Of a stretch of DNA of 64,000 nucleotides, positions 12,521 through 33,600 are shown in pieces. The DNA comes from Mycteria americana (Eukaryota > Chordata > Aves > Ciconiiformes > Ciconiidae): contig NC_134383.1 in assembly GCF_035582795.1 (NCBI RefSeq), positions 2,425,501-2,489,500 on the forward strand, read 5' to 3'. Each line of letters opens with the position of its first letter. The first letter of the stretch is position 1. The position numbers and the translations under genes were made by a program. The notes beneath the pieces are model-generated. The model was given only the letters and a program-made list of their open reading frames with translations. It was not told the origin of the DNA and searched no databases.

Positions 12521-13370
12521 CCTCTCGCCCTACACGGCCCCGCGGACGCCGGCCCCACCAGCACCCCCGGGCCCGCCACGCCGGGGCCGGGTGGGGGCCG
12601 CTCACCGGGGCGCCCCCGCAGCCGCGGGCAGGAAGGGACGGGAGAGGCTGGGCCTGCTCTCGACTCCCGACCGGAAGTGGTCCGCGCGCAGTGCCTCCTC
12701 CTGGCAGCACACGCCGGGGCGCTGAGCCTTCTCGGGCCCCGAGCCGCGGCGACCACGGGGCGGAACCGTCCGGCAGCGGCTCCAGAGACAGGCGGGCAGC
12801 CTCCAGCTCCGCCGTGGGCCAGCGGAAGGGGCCGGCGGGCGCGGGGCGAGGGTGATCGCGGGGCCGGAACGCGCGGAAGCAGGAGGAGGACGGGGAAGGC
12901 GAGCGGACCTGCAGAGCTCGGCCCTTCCGGTTGCCGTCGCTACGCGACGGCGGTACCCATCATGGCGGGTGCGGCGCTGGTGCGGGCCGCGCAGCTCTGG
13001 TCGCTGCTGGACGAGATGGTGGAGAATGAGCCCCAGGCCTACCGCCGGCTCCTGCGGCAGCAGCGCGCCGAGGCCGAGCGGCTCTGCGCCCCGCCGGAGC
13101 CTCACTTGTGCCTGCGGGCCCGTCCCGCGGTGGGTGCGCGGGATTTGGGTCTCGGCCTCCTGCTCGGGTGCTGGGAGCGAGTACAAGAGCGACTGTGGGG
13201 CCGGAGGGGGACAGCGCGGGCGGGGCGCTCAGCCGCGGCTCGGTCTCTTGCAGGGCGTTGTCAGGGGGCCGCTGTTCATCAACGTCTGCAGCTGGAAAAG
13301 GGTCCCGGCGCCCAAGGTCCCCACTGACCCCACACCTATCAGTGCGGGGCCGCTAGAAGAAGTATCTGGC
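12130..13370. promoter_or_regulatory. CpG-rich divergent promoter of NKAPD1 and PIH1D2
   Basis: This GC- and CpG-dense block contains NKAPD1 exon 1 (- strand) and PIH1D2 exons 1 and 2 (+ strand). With 441 bases between the ATGs, the two genes almost certainly share a bidirectional promoter, as the same pair does in mammals. There is an ETS-type CCGGAAGT at 12671-12678 and an opposite-facing CCGGAAGG near 12923-12930. No TATA box is seen. Long open frames crossing the block on both strands are composition artefacts. Confidence 0.85.
12930..12950. promoter_or_regulatory. Half X-box and perfect 7-bp inverted repeat just upstream of the PIH1D2 ATG
   Basis: GTTGCC at 12930-12935, the first half of an RFX X-box, runs into a perfect inverted repeat: CCGTCGC at 12934-12940, spacer TAC, GCGACGG at 12944-12950. 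It ends 11 bases before the ATG, so it may lie in the 5' UTR. RFX regulation would suit a gene of ciliated or flagellated cells, but the second X-box half is imperfect. Confidence 0.35.
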
Positions 13371-15205
13371 GAAGGAGGTACGTCCCCAAAGAGTTGCGCC
13401 TCGCCCCGAATGCATTTCTTCCAGCAGTAGTGGGTTGCGTGGCAATCACGGGCAGATTCTCGCTGCAACAGAGGGTGGTGCTGTGCCGTGGCCAGCGCTT
13501 AGCTCGGGGTGGGGGCGGCAAGGTGAGGCTGTGACAGGCGTATCTCAACAGGGAGTCTAAATGAGGCCTTCCTTTTTGAAAAAAACTGAACACAAAAATT
13601 GCACGCATCTAAATCCTGAAAAGTACTTAGGCGCTAGGAATCTCTTTAACCACCTATACTCATGTTGACTTGGATCATGTTCCCATGCTTCACCTTGAAC
13701 ACACAGACTGCAGGATCAGCACATGGAGAGGTGTCATCTCTAGATGAGGTTGATAGAATTAGCTCTCTGCCCAGATGCCACAAATTCATTTCCTTTGCTT
13801 TTAAATCACGTGATTATAAAGAACACCGGCACATGGCACATGGTTCCATAGCAACAATTTTGACACATAACTTATTTTTACAGACCTTTACAGCATTATA
13901 GATATTGCATATAATCCAGATGTTCTTCAGAGGGGAGAAGAAAACCCCGAAAAAATGGAACACTTGATCCATTTGACACTTAAATTCGTTGAGGAACGAT
14001 GCAACCTTATTCTTTCTTATTTGTACACCATTGAGTCATTCAAATTGAAAGGAAGCCTGGAAACAATGCAGCAACGTCTGAAAGGAAGGCAGATGCCAAC
14101 TCCACATCTCACTCAGAACACAGAGAAGGGTATGTAAAGATCTGCTGTCACTTTTCTTGGAGGACCTATCAGATTCTCCAACAATTTACTCACTCTCATC
14201 TCTCTAACCCCAATTCTTGCCCTAAGCATAAACTAAATGTTTCTAAGAATTCAGAATAAGGCAGCAGTGTTCATACCAGATATCAGTTTAACCCTGCTGG
14301 CCTATCTGCATTCATCTCTAGTGTTTTACAATTGAGAAACTGTAGTGACACTGGAACAGCAAATTCCCTTTTCCCTATATCCAGTAGACATGGGAACTCT
14401 GCTAAGGTTTTATCCTTTGAGGTGCTAAGTTTCTTTTGCTCTAACCTGAGTAAAAGGGGTTGCTGCTGTAACTAGTAGTCTGAAAACAACAACTTTTAAC
14501 CCGTTGGCAATAAAACCAAATCATGGGCAAAGGAGAAACTGCCAGTAACAGCCTTCAGCTGACAAAATTGCTAATTACTATTAATTAGTTAAAACTTTCA
14601 TTATATATTTGTCAAGTGGCATAACATTACAGTTCTTAGTAACTGAGTGATATGTGTGAAAAACTTATTTTTCTTGAAAGAGCTGACACTTGATCAGCTG
14701 CTACACACTATGGAAGCTGAGGACTGCAGAAATGCTCCTGTGCTGCTGAAGGAAGAAAGTGTGACACAGTCTAAAGTGCATCTGATAGAGGAAATTACCA
14801 GTACTGAAATGCCAGAGAAGCTAAACACCCCTGTCTATGAAATTATCACCGTGAAGGATGCAAACAAGAAACCACTCAAAATTGAACTCAAAATTGAATT
14901 GCCTAAGGTTAGCTCTGTTTCTGAGTGTGATCTGAGAATTTCAAAGGTAAGATAGCAGAAAGAATAACCTTGTGTTTTCTGTCTAGTATCCAATTCCTAG
15001 AAATCCTCACTGCTAATTCATTGTCAAATAGTTAAGCATTTTAATTTTCTTGGTTTAGGATGACATAATCATTGACGTTCCTGAAAAATACAAATTACAA
15101 CTCGATCTGCCAGAACTGGTGGATGAAGAAACAACTACAGCAGTATTTAACAAAGGAAAACGGGTATTGTTTATCACAGTACCAGTTGCCAAGCCACATC
15201 CTTAA
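12962..15205 (+). CDS. PIH1D2: PIH1 domain containing 2, complete, 5 exons
   Basis: Coding exons are 12962-13129, 13254-13377, 13884-14129, 14681-14946 and 15059-15205, joined by GT-AG introns with consistent phase, giving 316 residues (human about 315). It starts MAGAALVRAAQLWSLLDEM. The PIH1 N-terminal domain covers about residues 40-175 and includes PLFINVCSWKRVPAP and the IAYNPDVL block. A linker leads to a CS-like C-terminal domain, about residues 215-316, with KPLKIELKIELP and a final strand block ending VLFITVPVAKPHP. The family acts as HSP90/RUVBL co-chaperones. PIH1D2 is reported in the R2SP complex (RUVBL1/2, SPAG1, PIH1D2) and linked to axonemal dynein and testis functions. The ATG sits in the context ccatcATGG in a CpG island shared with NKAPD1. 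The frame stays open upstream of the ATG, but similarity begins here. Confidence 0.94.
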
Positions 15206-18202
15206 AGACTGCGTTCTGTCCAGTTCATGTTCACAGATGACAGAACAAAACAAAAGCCCAGAATGAGAATCCTAACTTTTAGATGGTGATGAGTTGTGTT
15301 TGGTTTTTATTGACCTTCTAATCTGCAGGGGTGAATACTTCAAATGCCTTTAGAAGATGCATGTAGAAAAGGAAGTCTGGAGGAATACTAGCACCACCAA
15401 ACTTCGGAAAAAAATTAAAAGATTGTAAATATCCAAGGAGAACTTGAATCTGTTAACAGCTGTAGTAAAGAACCATAAATGCTTGTGTGCTTTAGTACAT
15501 CATTCATTTTGCCTTAAGGTACAGCAATAACGGTTGTGAAGTCTTTTTGCTGAATAAATTGATTACTGGATTCACATGTTAGAGCAGCTCTCACATGTAT
15601 TTAATGCTGGAACAACCAGCAGAGGTGTGTCATACACAGTTCTACAAGTTGCCCTGCATGCTGTTGCTGTTCTCTTTAGGACAATCCCTGCTGATCTTAA
15701 CTGGAATAGGCTTTGTAGTCTTTACAGTCACTGAATATGCTTGACCTCACTTCTTACTGGTTCAGTAATCTCTGAATGAGACCATAAAGCAACAGACCTA
15801 TTCTGTACTATTCAAAACAGCATATAGAGATTCAAAGCTCAGGAATGCTTAGTGTGAAGCTAGCAAACAAAACCAATCTTGGAGCACTTCAACTAGGAAA
15901 ACTATCTGCATTAGTTTACACTAATACACAAAATACAAAGTAAAATAAAGCAACACAAAACAACTTCAAGGATTACTGAGCATTACTAGAATTAATTGGG
16001 AAAGGGACAACCAAAATTTTAAGTGATCTTAGTTTCATGATTGATTGGGTAGTAATCCATTCTTACAGCTTCTATGACACATTTGCACTACAACCATGTT
16101 TCTGTACTGTTATTCATCAGATCAGAAGTGGAAACAGACAAATTGGTTGAGCTGCAACTTTAAAATACAGGCCTACAAAAGAGCAGTAACTGCTAGCTTT
16201 CCCCCTTCTTTGTTTCAAAGCAACTTAGAAGGCTGCATTGAAATACTCTTCAGTGGTTATAGTTGCAAGTTCAAGCTGAAATTCTATCACTGCATGAGCT
16301 GAGCTGGCCTGTTGCAGGATGCAAGCAGTACCAGAAGTCACTATCAGCACCCCAAGCACACGCACTGGATAGGATTTTTTGAGTTGCAAGTGTTCCAGAG
16401 TCTGACAGTCATTCAGAAAACATTTCCATAGGATAAACTATTTAGTGTTCTTACTGCAGGAAGAAAGTGAAAGGTGTCTGTAGCCAGAATTTGAGGTTCT
16501 GGTGAACACTGCAGCAAGGAAGCCAGGAAGATTAAAGTTCACTGCTGCATGATAGTAATAAAGCATGTATTATTTTGGAACATTTGTGATTACAACTTAA
16601 GGTTAATAGGGTGAGTTTCACTATCAGACTGAAAGGCTAAACAGCTCTGATTGTGCTATAGCAGTACAGTAAGCCACACACGACTGAATAGAAAAGCACT
16701 GGAACATGTTTTAGTAGTTGTCATTTCCAAACATTTAATAGAATGTAGGTTCACTAGAGCAAGTCTGGAACCAAGATATTTTAGATCATTAAAGAAAAAC
16801 CAAAACCTTAATGCACTTTTTTTGCTTAAGCCAGGCATGAAAACCAGGTATCACAGCAACCAAACATTAAATAGTTCCCACAAAAATATTTAATTTCCAC
16901 AGTATTTTCTTTCAATATCTTTAGTGAATTTTGTAGAACTTTACAGGAGACAGTACTTAATGCAATATACAGAATAACGGATCAGCTTTAACTTTTTCCT
17001 TTTTTTTTTAAACGTCTCCCCCCCTCTTTAATTCTCCTGGTCACTTTGTAATTACTACACAGTTGTCCTTTTTACATTAACATTTCCATGTGGAAAGTGG
17101 AATTTAAGAACGTTCAGCACTGCACCCCTTTCAGGATACAATGACTGGGGTAACTGGACACAAGTCCAACAAACTGTTGAAGCATTTTACATACAATATA
17201 TACATGGATAGCACATTCTGCAGCTTACTGAGGCTGGGACAACATAGACAATTCAGGGAAGAACCACAGTACCAGTGACTAACTCAGAGCTTCCTACGTT
17301 AGAATGCCTGAAAAAAAATTCCAAACATTCGAGTCATCACATGATTAATATCCACTGATGGGAGTATTAGTGTGTGTGATTTGCCTATATTGGGTTCCAA
17401 CACACAGATTCTCTTGAATGTTCTGCAAAACAGTTACTTCCATGGCATCATAGGCTGATACTAACTTAGCAAGAGGAATAGCAATTAAAGAGTTTTCATA
17501 CAAAAAGCACATGTAAGTGAAAGTCCACAAGAAGACAGCACGTTCCCTGTGGTATCTGAGAGCTGTGACCCCACAGATATCAGTGCTCTTTCACCTTAAA
17601 GTGCTCAAAAGGGATCACATAGCTGAGAAGGTCCAGACCAGTGCCAAATTCCAAGAGAGATTTGGAATGCTAGCACTTGGCCTTTGAGAAACTATTCCCA
17701 GGCGCTTCAGTCCCTTAGTGCATCTGTCATACTCGCCCACCCCAGCAGGAGAACAGGATAATAAGGGAATTAACTTTCTACTAACTTGTACGTTTCAGTT
17801 ACCATCTCATCTGAACTCCTGTGAAGAGATGTTTATAATTCAAATTTCTGAGAACACTGAGGTCATGAAATTGCTTGGTATGCACCCCCCTGTTCACCCT
17901 AGTTTAGAAGCAGATGGCAGTATGCATACTGCCTGGATTTTTAAATCTGGGATGCTTAACTCTGTTTTGGAAGAGTTTGCAAGTTAACTAACTGTATAAA
18001 AATACAGTATAGCTGTAATATTGCTCTGAAAAGCACTTCTGCAAACTTTTTCTGTACAGACTGGTAAAAACATTACCAGATAGTATAATACATATTTAAA
18101 ATAAAAAAAGGAACTCTTTCAATAAGTCTGAACACTAAAGTCTAAATAGCTTGTTTAAAACAAAACAGTGTGACCCAGGAAAGTTTTGCTTGCATGGTTA
18201 AA
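15206..18202. other. Convergent 3' UTR region of PIH1D2 (+) and DLAT (-)
   Basis: No coding sequence is recognised. The left part should be the PIH1D2 3' UTR. The right part should be the DLAT 3' UTR, which has no AATAAA on the - strand between 15.6 and 18.2 kb. ATTAAA variants at 16889-16894 and near 16727 are the best candidates, implying a UTR of about 1.3-1.5 kb. The boundary between the two genes cannot be fixed from sequence alone. Confidence 0.6.
15553..15558 (+). terminator. Candidate PIH1D2 polyadenylation signal
   Basis: AATAAA lies about 350 bases after the PIH1D2 stop. Further + strand AATAAA hexamers at 15944-15949 and 16557-16562 could serve longer transcripts and would bring the message close to or into the convergent DLAT 3' UTR. 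Confidence 0.5.
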
Positions 18203-26279
<8,077 letters not shown>

Positions 26280-27559
26280 GCTGGAGCCGGAGCCGCGGGC
26301 CCGCCGCCGCCGCTCGGTGACCTCCTCCGTCCGAGCACGGCGCCGCACAGCCCCGCGCGACACTGCCGCGCTGCCGTAAAGCGCGGCGGACGGCGGGGCG
26401 GCACCGCCGTGTGATGGCGTCGCAGGGGCTGCGAGGCCGCACTGCGCAGCGGCGGGACGGCCTGGGGAGGCACTGCGGGGGGCGGGGGGAGGCGGGGGCT
26501 GACGCGGCCGTAGGAGCCCAGCCCAGGCAGGGGAGGCTACTTGGGGCCGTCCCTCGCGGTCTGTCCCAAGGCCGCAGCGCGTAGCGGTCCAGTGTGCCCC
26601 CGCGGAGGGCAGAGCTGCCGGAAGCTCCTCGGGGCACTTGGAAGACACACGCGTCCTTACCGCCTCGTAATGCTGCACGCCGGCACGGCCCAGCGCTTCC
26701 GCAGCCTCGCGGCCTCAGAAGAGGGGGGAGAAGCTGGGCTGGTGGAGGGTACAGCCTCGTGGTTCACATCAGTGACAGGAGCTTGTCCAGCAGTGAGGAA
26801 AATGGGGCTGTAGCCAAACCTGTACATCATACCTCTGTGCCATACCCACCCAAATTGCAACAGGCCCTCTTGGATTCTCCTTGTCACTATCACCTGGCTT
26901 AGACTTTGGCAAGATCCCAGTTCTGTACGGGGTCATATGAATCCAGAAGCTATTCTGTGCAGTGGTTGTGATGACAGCATCTGCATGGGATTCAGCAGCA
27001 CAAGTTCCCCCAACCAAAGGCTGCCCCTAGGCTTTGAACGTAATGGCGTTCTGTCAAGGGGTCAGAAAGCAGAACGGCAAAGTGCCATACGCAATAAAAT
27101 GCCATTGCTGCTGTTTTAGCCATGCTAACTGATTTAGGAGTGGCTGCTCCTAAGCATACAAGACTTGCCTTGACGGAGCTTAGCCAGCTACAGCAGTTTA
27201 CACAACCTTAGGGGCAGAAGCAGTGAAATTTGCTATCACCAAGGCAGCTGAGCAGAGCTTATGTTTCAATTTTGTATTGTTCACATCAATTTTAAAAGTA
27301 AATGTAAATTTTACTAACACGCTGAGCCTGCTCTTCAGGGCACGTGATTCTAAGTCTGCTACTCTCACAAGTCTCAGAAAATACATGCTTTCCTAAAACA
27401 TTGTGGAAAAGTGATCGAAAAGGTTTTCTCCAGGACCAATAAGAGGCTAACTTTAAGCACTCCAAGTGATTTACGCACTGTATCCCTATCTGTGCCTTCT
27501 CACTCCAAAGCCATCTTCCCCTTCACAAGCACTGAACAGACTCAGGTTGCAAACCCCAT

Positions 27560-27565
27560 TTTATT
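27560..27565 (-). terminator. Candidate DIXDC1 polyadenylation signal
   Basis: The clearest AATAAA that I see on the - strand between the DIXDC1 stop and DLAT. Past it on the - strand come G/T-rich bases, as expected downstream of a cleavage site. It would give a 3' UTR of about 3 kb. Confidence 0.35.
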
Positions 27566-28892
27566 GAGATAACTGCTTGGTCCGCTAATCCAAGGTTTAT
27601 CCAGTCAGGTATGTCTGCTTTAGATGTACAGATAAAGCTACACTTTCCTAGCCTAACTGCCCTTTCTAAGTGATGAATGCAAACATCAGAGTGTCTATGA
27701 AAATATAATTTTACACATAGCATGTATGTTACATAAGCAAGTTACAAGTATGGGAATAGGAAAGTAACTTTCTTCAAAGTTGGACAGAAATAAACAGATT
27801 CAAACCAGTGAAAGACGCAAGTCCTGGGTATGATATTAAGAACATATCCCCAGAATAAATCCACTGAAGTCAGTGTTAGAGCAGTGCCAAACTAATTTAA
27901 AAGCAACATCTTTTGCTTTTATCAGAGAGAAACATCTGGCCAACAGCTTTTCCACCTGATACCTCTTATCCCCATGCCTAATATTCCTTACCTCCTCCAG
28001 ACCCCCATCTGTCAATCATGCAAAGGTGAAAAGTCTGAAGAAGGCTGCAGTATCAATACAGAAATAAAGCTGAACCCAAACTGTGCAAGGGATAGAGCTT
28101 ATCAGAGAAGCAGTCCTTCAGCTTCAGTGACAGCAATTCTACCTTCACTATCACAGAGGAGAGCTGCATATAGGAACCCAAGAACAGAGCATTGCTATCA
28201 GTTCTGTCTCAGGGAATGTCTTCTTTTGTCCTAGCTTACATGCTATGTTAGCATGGATGAGAGGTACATGACTGCCAGACCCAAAAAGCAAGCCTTTTGT
28301 CCAGTCTTGTTCCTTCCCAAACATAGCCCATTCTTGCTCTGGAGAGCATGTGCTTCCATATAGGGTTCAGTCCTTGGCTCTCTGGTAACAGTAAGCATAT
28401 TAACTAACCACAGTCACATTTATCTGAACTGATCTAAGAACAAGAACAGGCTGTCTCCTGTATCAACTAACAACTATTTTCTTCATGGGAAAACTGGATA
28501 GCTATGGGCAAGGCTGGATTGAAGCCTTATCCATTAGAAGCTCTGATCATATTAACAGCTTCCTGGGTCTTCAGTGCTCCAAAACCAAACTGCTCATCTT
28601 TGAGTATAAGAGAAGGATATGGGACTGGTAACTACAGACCTTGAAAATTGTCTTAATTTTCTCCATAAAATTCTAGCCTGGGAGCATGGCTCTTGCTGAA
28701 ATAAAATTGATGAGTAAAACCTGAAGAAAGAAACACTTGAGAAAAATTTGCAATTCAAATACAATCAATTTCAGTATAACAACCCCATACTCTCTTTACC
28801 AACCCACTAGAGATCATGCAACAGAGAAACTATTTCCAGGGAGGAAGAAAATCTTTCTTTTCCAAAAGAGATGTATTGCCCCCCTGCAGCCC

Positions 28893-28920
28893 ATTGATGA
28901 ACTTGTTCATTGATGAACTT
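28893..28920. repeat. Tandem duplication of a 15-base unit
   Basis: The unit ttgatgaacttgttca is followed at once by a second ttgatgaactt copy. This is a small local duplication in the probable DIXDC1 3' UTR with no known function. Confidence 0.6.
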
Positions 28921-30621
28921 TCCTACTGATGTCTGTAAGGAGAAAATCACCATAACAAATTGTTCAGAGCAGGAGGCATGTTGTCTTGTGCCAATGTGGC
29001 AGAGAGCAACCTAAGAGCCTTGAGCTACCTCCTGGACAGAGGAGCAATGAGCAAATAAATAGTATTGTTGCTGCCTATTAAAGCTGGCAAAAATGTAAAA
29101 CCCAGTAGGAACTAGCTGGATTTCCATAGTAAAATAAAGTTATGAGCCCAGTGTTGTGTTAACAGGAGACGATACAAAACAACTCAGCATCCACTAGAAA
29201 ATGAGTAAAACACAGTATAATGCGTGCAGAAATATACAGAAAGCACTTGAACTAGTATAAAAATACCCACAGTCCTCAGACAAATGTAAACTGGTACAAA
29301 ATAATTCCAAGAACAGGAACATGTTTACAAAAGGACATGTTAATATAAAACAGTAAAACCAGGTTCATCCTCTCCCAGCCTCATGCACAGCACACACAGT
29401 CCACAGAAGGGCCACACATACCAAGAATAAGCAGTGCCTTGACTTGCCTTTTGACATAAGTCATCTGTGTCTGCTGCACATCGCAGCCAGCACTCTGGAA
29501 GTACAGCTGACTGGCAGCAGAAAGGCAGAGACAGGCAATGCAGAAACAAAACACCCACAAAACCAAAAAGAAAAACCCACCCTCAGGGATTTTAGGGCTT
29601 GTTCTTTCCCTGGCAGTCATTTCCTGATCCTTCAGGCACCCCAGGAGCAGGCATACCAGGGAACTGATGGGGTTTATTCTACTGATGTGGATAAGTGTTT
29701 GGTGGCCCTGGCAATGAGTGGACAGCAGCACACAGTGGTGCCTGTGCACAGGAGGTGACAAACTGCCTTGCTGAAAGAAGAGAGGGCAGGAGTGCAGGAA
29801 AAGAGGCTCAACAAGGAGAGGCGTTGTAATTACCTCAGGGAAGCAGCTGATTCCAGCTCTCCTGCAAATAAAATCTGTCAGCAAATAAGCAAGCACCAAG
29901 ATCTCACAGTCCCCATGGCAACAAAGGAAACCCAAAGGGCCTCAGAAGTGAGTACAGCTTTGGAGAGCAAGTGGGAAAAGCAGAGCTAGGAAATGGAAGC
30001 CTAAGTTGGGGAGAAAGGGAGCTTTGCCAAGCTGGTGATCTTTGCTTTATGCATAAAACCTCCAGAAGACTGTATTCCCTCCCCAGGTCGGATTTCTATG
30101 CTGTCATTCTGGAACGTCCAGAAAGTTCACTCTGCTCCTGTAGCATGTGCAAGTCCAGGACCAAAGTTGGTCAAACCTTCAGCTCACATAATCTAGCGGC
30201 TTCTTCTGACTCATGAAGGCAAAGCTTCACATTTTTGCCATCTGTGCAGATTTATGTAATACCATGTAGAAGAAACCAGACTTGAAATGCCCAGATCACA
30301 GTCTGCAGCACATATTGCAGAAATGGAGAAGTAGTGGAAGGGAGCAATGCATCATTAAGGCCTTCAGGGTTTAGTTGACAGGACAAAGCAAGGTGTTTCT
30401 TTCCCACAGACCTGTCATTTCAGTCTCAGAACACTGTCTGCATTTGGCCATGGAAAGTCAGATGCCAGGCACCCACGCACACGTGTATTACCCGTTGTTT
30501 ACAGAGAAGTCCTTTTTTGGCAGCAGTAATTTGACTCCTTCCAGCACACATGCTTTTTGGTCATTCTTTGAGCTCAGCAGCCAGTTACAGGTTTCCATAG
30601 TGACAAGACTTAAAAGCTTGA

Positions 30622-33600
30622 TTAATTCTCCCCGTGGTCTTCTTCCACCCAGGCCACAATTTTCCCCTCCCAACCAGGAATGATGTCATCATCACGGAAT
30701 ACCTACAGAAAAAGGGAGTCCAGTCATGTCTGGAGTCTGGACACCACTCTTCTACAGTGTGAGTAGCGTAAGAGGCAGGCATCAAATCAGAGATCCTAGC
30801 TCAGGTTTCACTAAACAGCCCAGAGAACATGTACCTCATGCATCATTCACGTGTCTGAGTAATCTTTTCAGGTTTTAGGTAAAAAATAGATTAGGCCCCT
30901 TCTTTAACCAGTAACTGTCAAGTTTATTATTTTACCTTTCCTGTCAAAAACATGCCAATAAAGACAGGAAATCTGCCTTTTCTGATCTAGACTACAATCT
31001 CCAGCTGTTTCTGCAGAATGTCTACCTAAGTCAGCTGACTGTTCCCAGGGAGGGTAACCCTTTGCACTTGTCTTAATTTGTGAAACAGGAACTATCCCAA
31101 TAACTTTTAATGAATCCAATCCACACCAACACCAGCCTGAGCATAAACAGGGCTGTAATGCAGTACACAAAGGAAAAAATGCCACAAACCAGTTGTCTCT
31201 GAAACACCTTTAGAAGAAAGTAGGAGAATGTTTTTTGAATAAGCCACATTTGCCTGAAGTGTCTCTCATTGCAACAGGCCCCCTCACTTGAAGGGCTAGA
31301 AGCATAGTCTGGGTTTTCGCCTGGTGTCCCCTGAGCAATGCTGTGTCACAGACTGTCTTTGCCAATAACCAGCTCTTTGCCCAGGGGGCTCTGCAACCCC
31401 CAGGCAATTGCCATCACATTCATGTAACTGCTCTGGCTGGGGATGAAAACATCCCATTTTAGCACCTTACAAGAGGAGCTTAATCTAAAGTTATGAAAAT
31501 AGGCAGTCTTTTGGGGAGCAAGTTCAAAGATTTAATTAGTTTAGAAGTGAGGTGACCACGGTCTCCAGGGTTGTGTGGTAACACTGAACCCAAAGCGGCT
31601 GATAGCTAAATTCCACACTTACCTCTTCCTTGACTGTGCCAAACTCTGGATCCAGGGCTTTGAAGTGGTACCGGTGGGTTCCTTCCCGATCAATAGCTAC
31701 CTTAAAATCCTTCAGAGTCACTTCCCCTAACCTGCAAGGGAAGAGTTTGGCACTATCCCATGGCACACCGTTACCAGATTTAGCTCAAGTATTACTACAT
31801 GGCATGCAGAGCCACGGCACAAGTCTAGCTAGGCATGTGGCTCTCTAGCCACAGGGATGTGAAGAGTGTGCCCCTCCAGGAACACACCTGTCAAGCCCAG
31901 GGCCCTCTTCAGAGGAAGAGTTGCCTTCTGGTTTACTAAGAACCACCTCAAAACAGCCTTTTCCACTTTCCCTTTTGCACTGACAACCATAGTTGTTTTG
32001 ACAGGAGCGTCGTGCACTACATACCACAATAGAACTGCTTGGCTGCTTTCTCTTGCTCTTGGAAGTTAATAAAAAAAGGAGGTGAATCTCTTAGAGCCCT
32101 AACACAAATGCATCAGCTAGGGGACTGCTTTACACAGTTTTTCCCAGACAATGGTGTGAAATCCAATGCCCAAGTTAATGCACAGCAAACCTATGGTACT
32201 GGTGACCGTACCCAGAAGAAATCAAGACTAATGCATTAAGGGGAACATGCACCTCCCGCATCAGTGTCAGCAAGGCAAAGCCACACCTCACCTCTTTGGT
32301 ATGTTGACCATGAAAGGTGTGAGGGAGCGGTCAGTGAAGTACAACACTTTGGTGCAGGCACTGGTGCTCATCATGGGTGTGCTGTGAGAATGAGGCAGTT
32401 CTGCAAAGAAAAGAGCACAATCATTGGGGAACAGCCTGTCTCCTGCCACCACAGGAGGCAAAAGGGGTGGTCTTAGCAAATTTGCCATCACAGCAGAGAA
32501 CCTGGTGATGGGAAGAGATTCTTAGGAGGGTGGCTAATCATCCCTGTTGGGAAGGGCCAGGTATTCCCCTGCTTACTGGAAAACTTTGCCTTTTAAGGTA
32601 GGGTCACCATCCAACTGTGTTGTTAGCATGGAAGATTTGCCTAGCACTGTCCTCCAGGATTACTGTCCCATCCACAGAGGGGCTCGCTGCCACCATCTAC
32701 TTCACAGACACTCTATTTACTACCTCAGCAGTGACAGGAGAATCTTTCTGGAAAAGAAAATGACTGAACAGTACCCCCTCCAGTACAGCTACATTATCAC
32801 TTGCCTTCACTTGCAGATGGGTAGAGCAGGATGAAGTGACTGATCATCATCAAGGCAAAAGGTTATCTGTCTCCTCCCCATCTTCCCATTCTAGTTGGCC
32901 AGGATAGGTGTTTGTGCATGGATTTTTCTTTGCTCATTTGTGTTTCTCTCTCTCTGGCTACTGCCTTGTTTCCTGCTTCCCTGCAATGTGCTGTGCCAAA
33001 AGGTGAAGCAGAGGAAGGTTCACACTGAATGACTCTATAGTTTTAAGATTCCTAGCATGCAGAAAACGTTATGGACATTTAAGAAGTCTTTGGAGCCACC
33101 TCTTAGAGCTCTTTACACCTGAGATATTCTACATTTGTGGCTGCACAACTCAATTGTCCTGCTGCAGTGGAGGGGGATGGGGTCTGCTAAAGGGAGAGGT
33201 ACAGTTTGCACGCAGAGAACACATGACTGCGGCTGCTCTAAAAACTGCAGTTTATGGGAAAGGAGGGAGAACCCAGCAAATCCTCCCCACGACCCACTTC
33301 AGGCTTCTGAGTTCCTCTCCTACCTTCCTCCACATCTTGTACCTCCAGGCTACCCTGCTGCTGGACACTACAATGCAGCTGAAAGGTGGGGCCCTCTGTC
33401 TTTCCCCAGTACCTACAGTCCCTTACAACCTCACAGACTTTCTAGGTGACTTTTACAACCAACATTGGAAAAAACAACCTTCAGGATGAAAAGCAAATGT
33501 GGAGCTGCTTCAGCTGGAGCCAGGAAACGTGGTGTCAGAAAGGGCTGTGCTGTTATGCATACACGAAAGCAGCTAGACACTGAGGGGGGAACAGGGGAAG

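Larger units (their letters stand above)
26741..30621. other. Stretch between the DLAT promoter and the DIXDC1 stop, probably DIXDC1 3' UTR plus spacer
   Basis: No exon of a known protein is seen on either strand. The mammalian DIXDC1 message has a long 3' UTR, so most of this may be untranslated DIXDC1 sequence, with a short spacer near the DLAT island. A duplicated 15-base unit sits near 28893-28920. Nothing else stands out. Confidence 0.5.

Noticed and set aside
12305-13327. A 340-codon + strand frame through the NKAPD1-PIH1D2 promoter
   Set aside because: It is promoter sequence, PIH1D2 exon 1 and read-through of intron 1. Similarity starts only at 12962 and ends at the donor after 13129.
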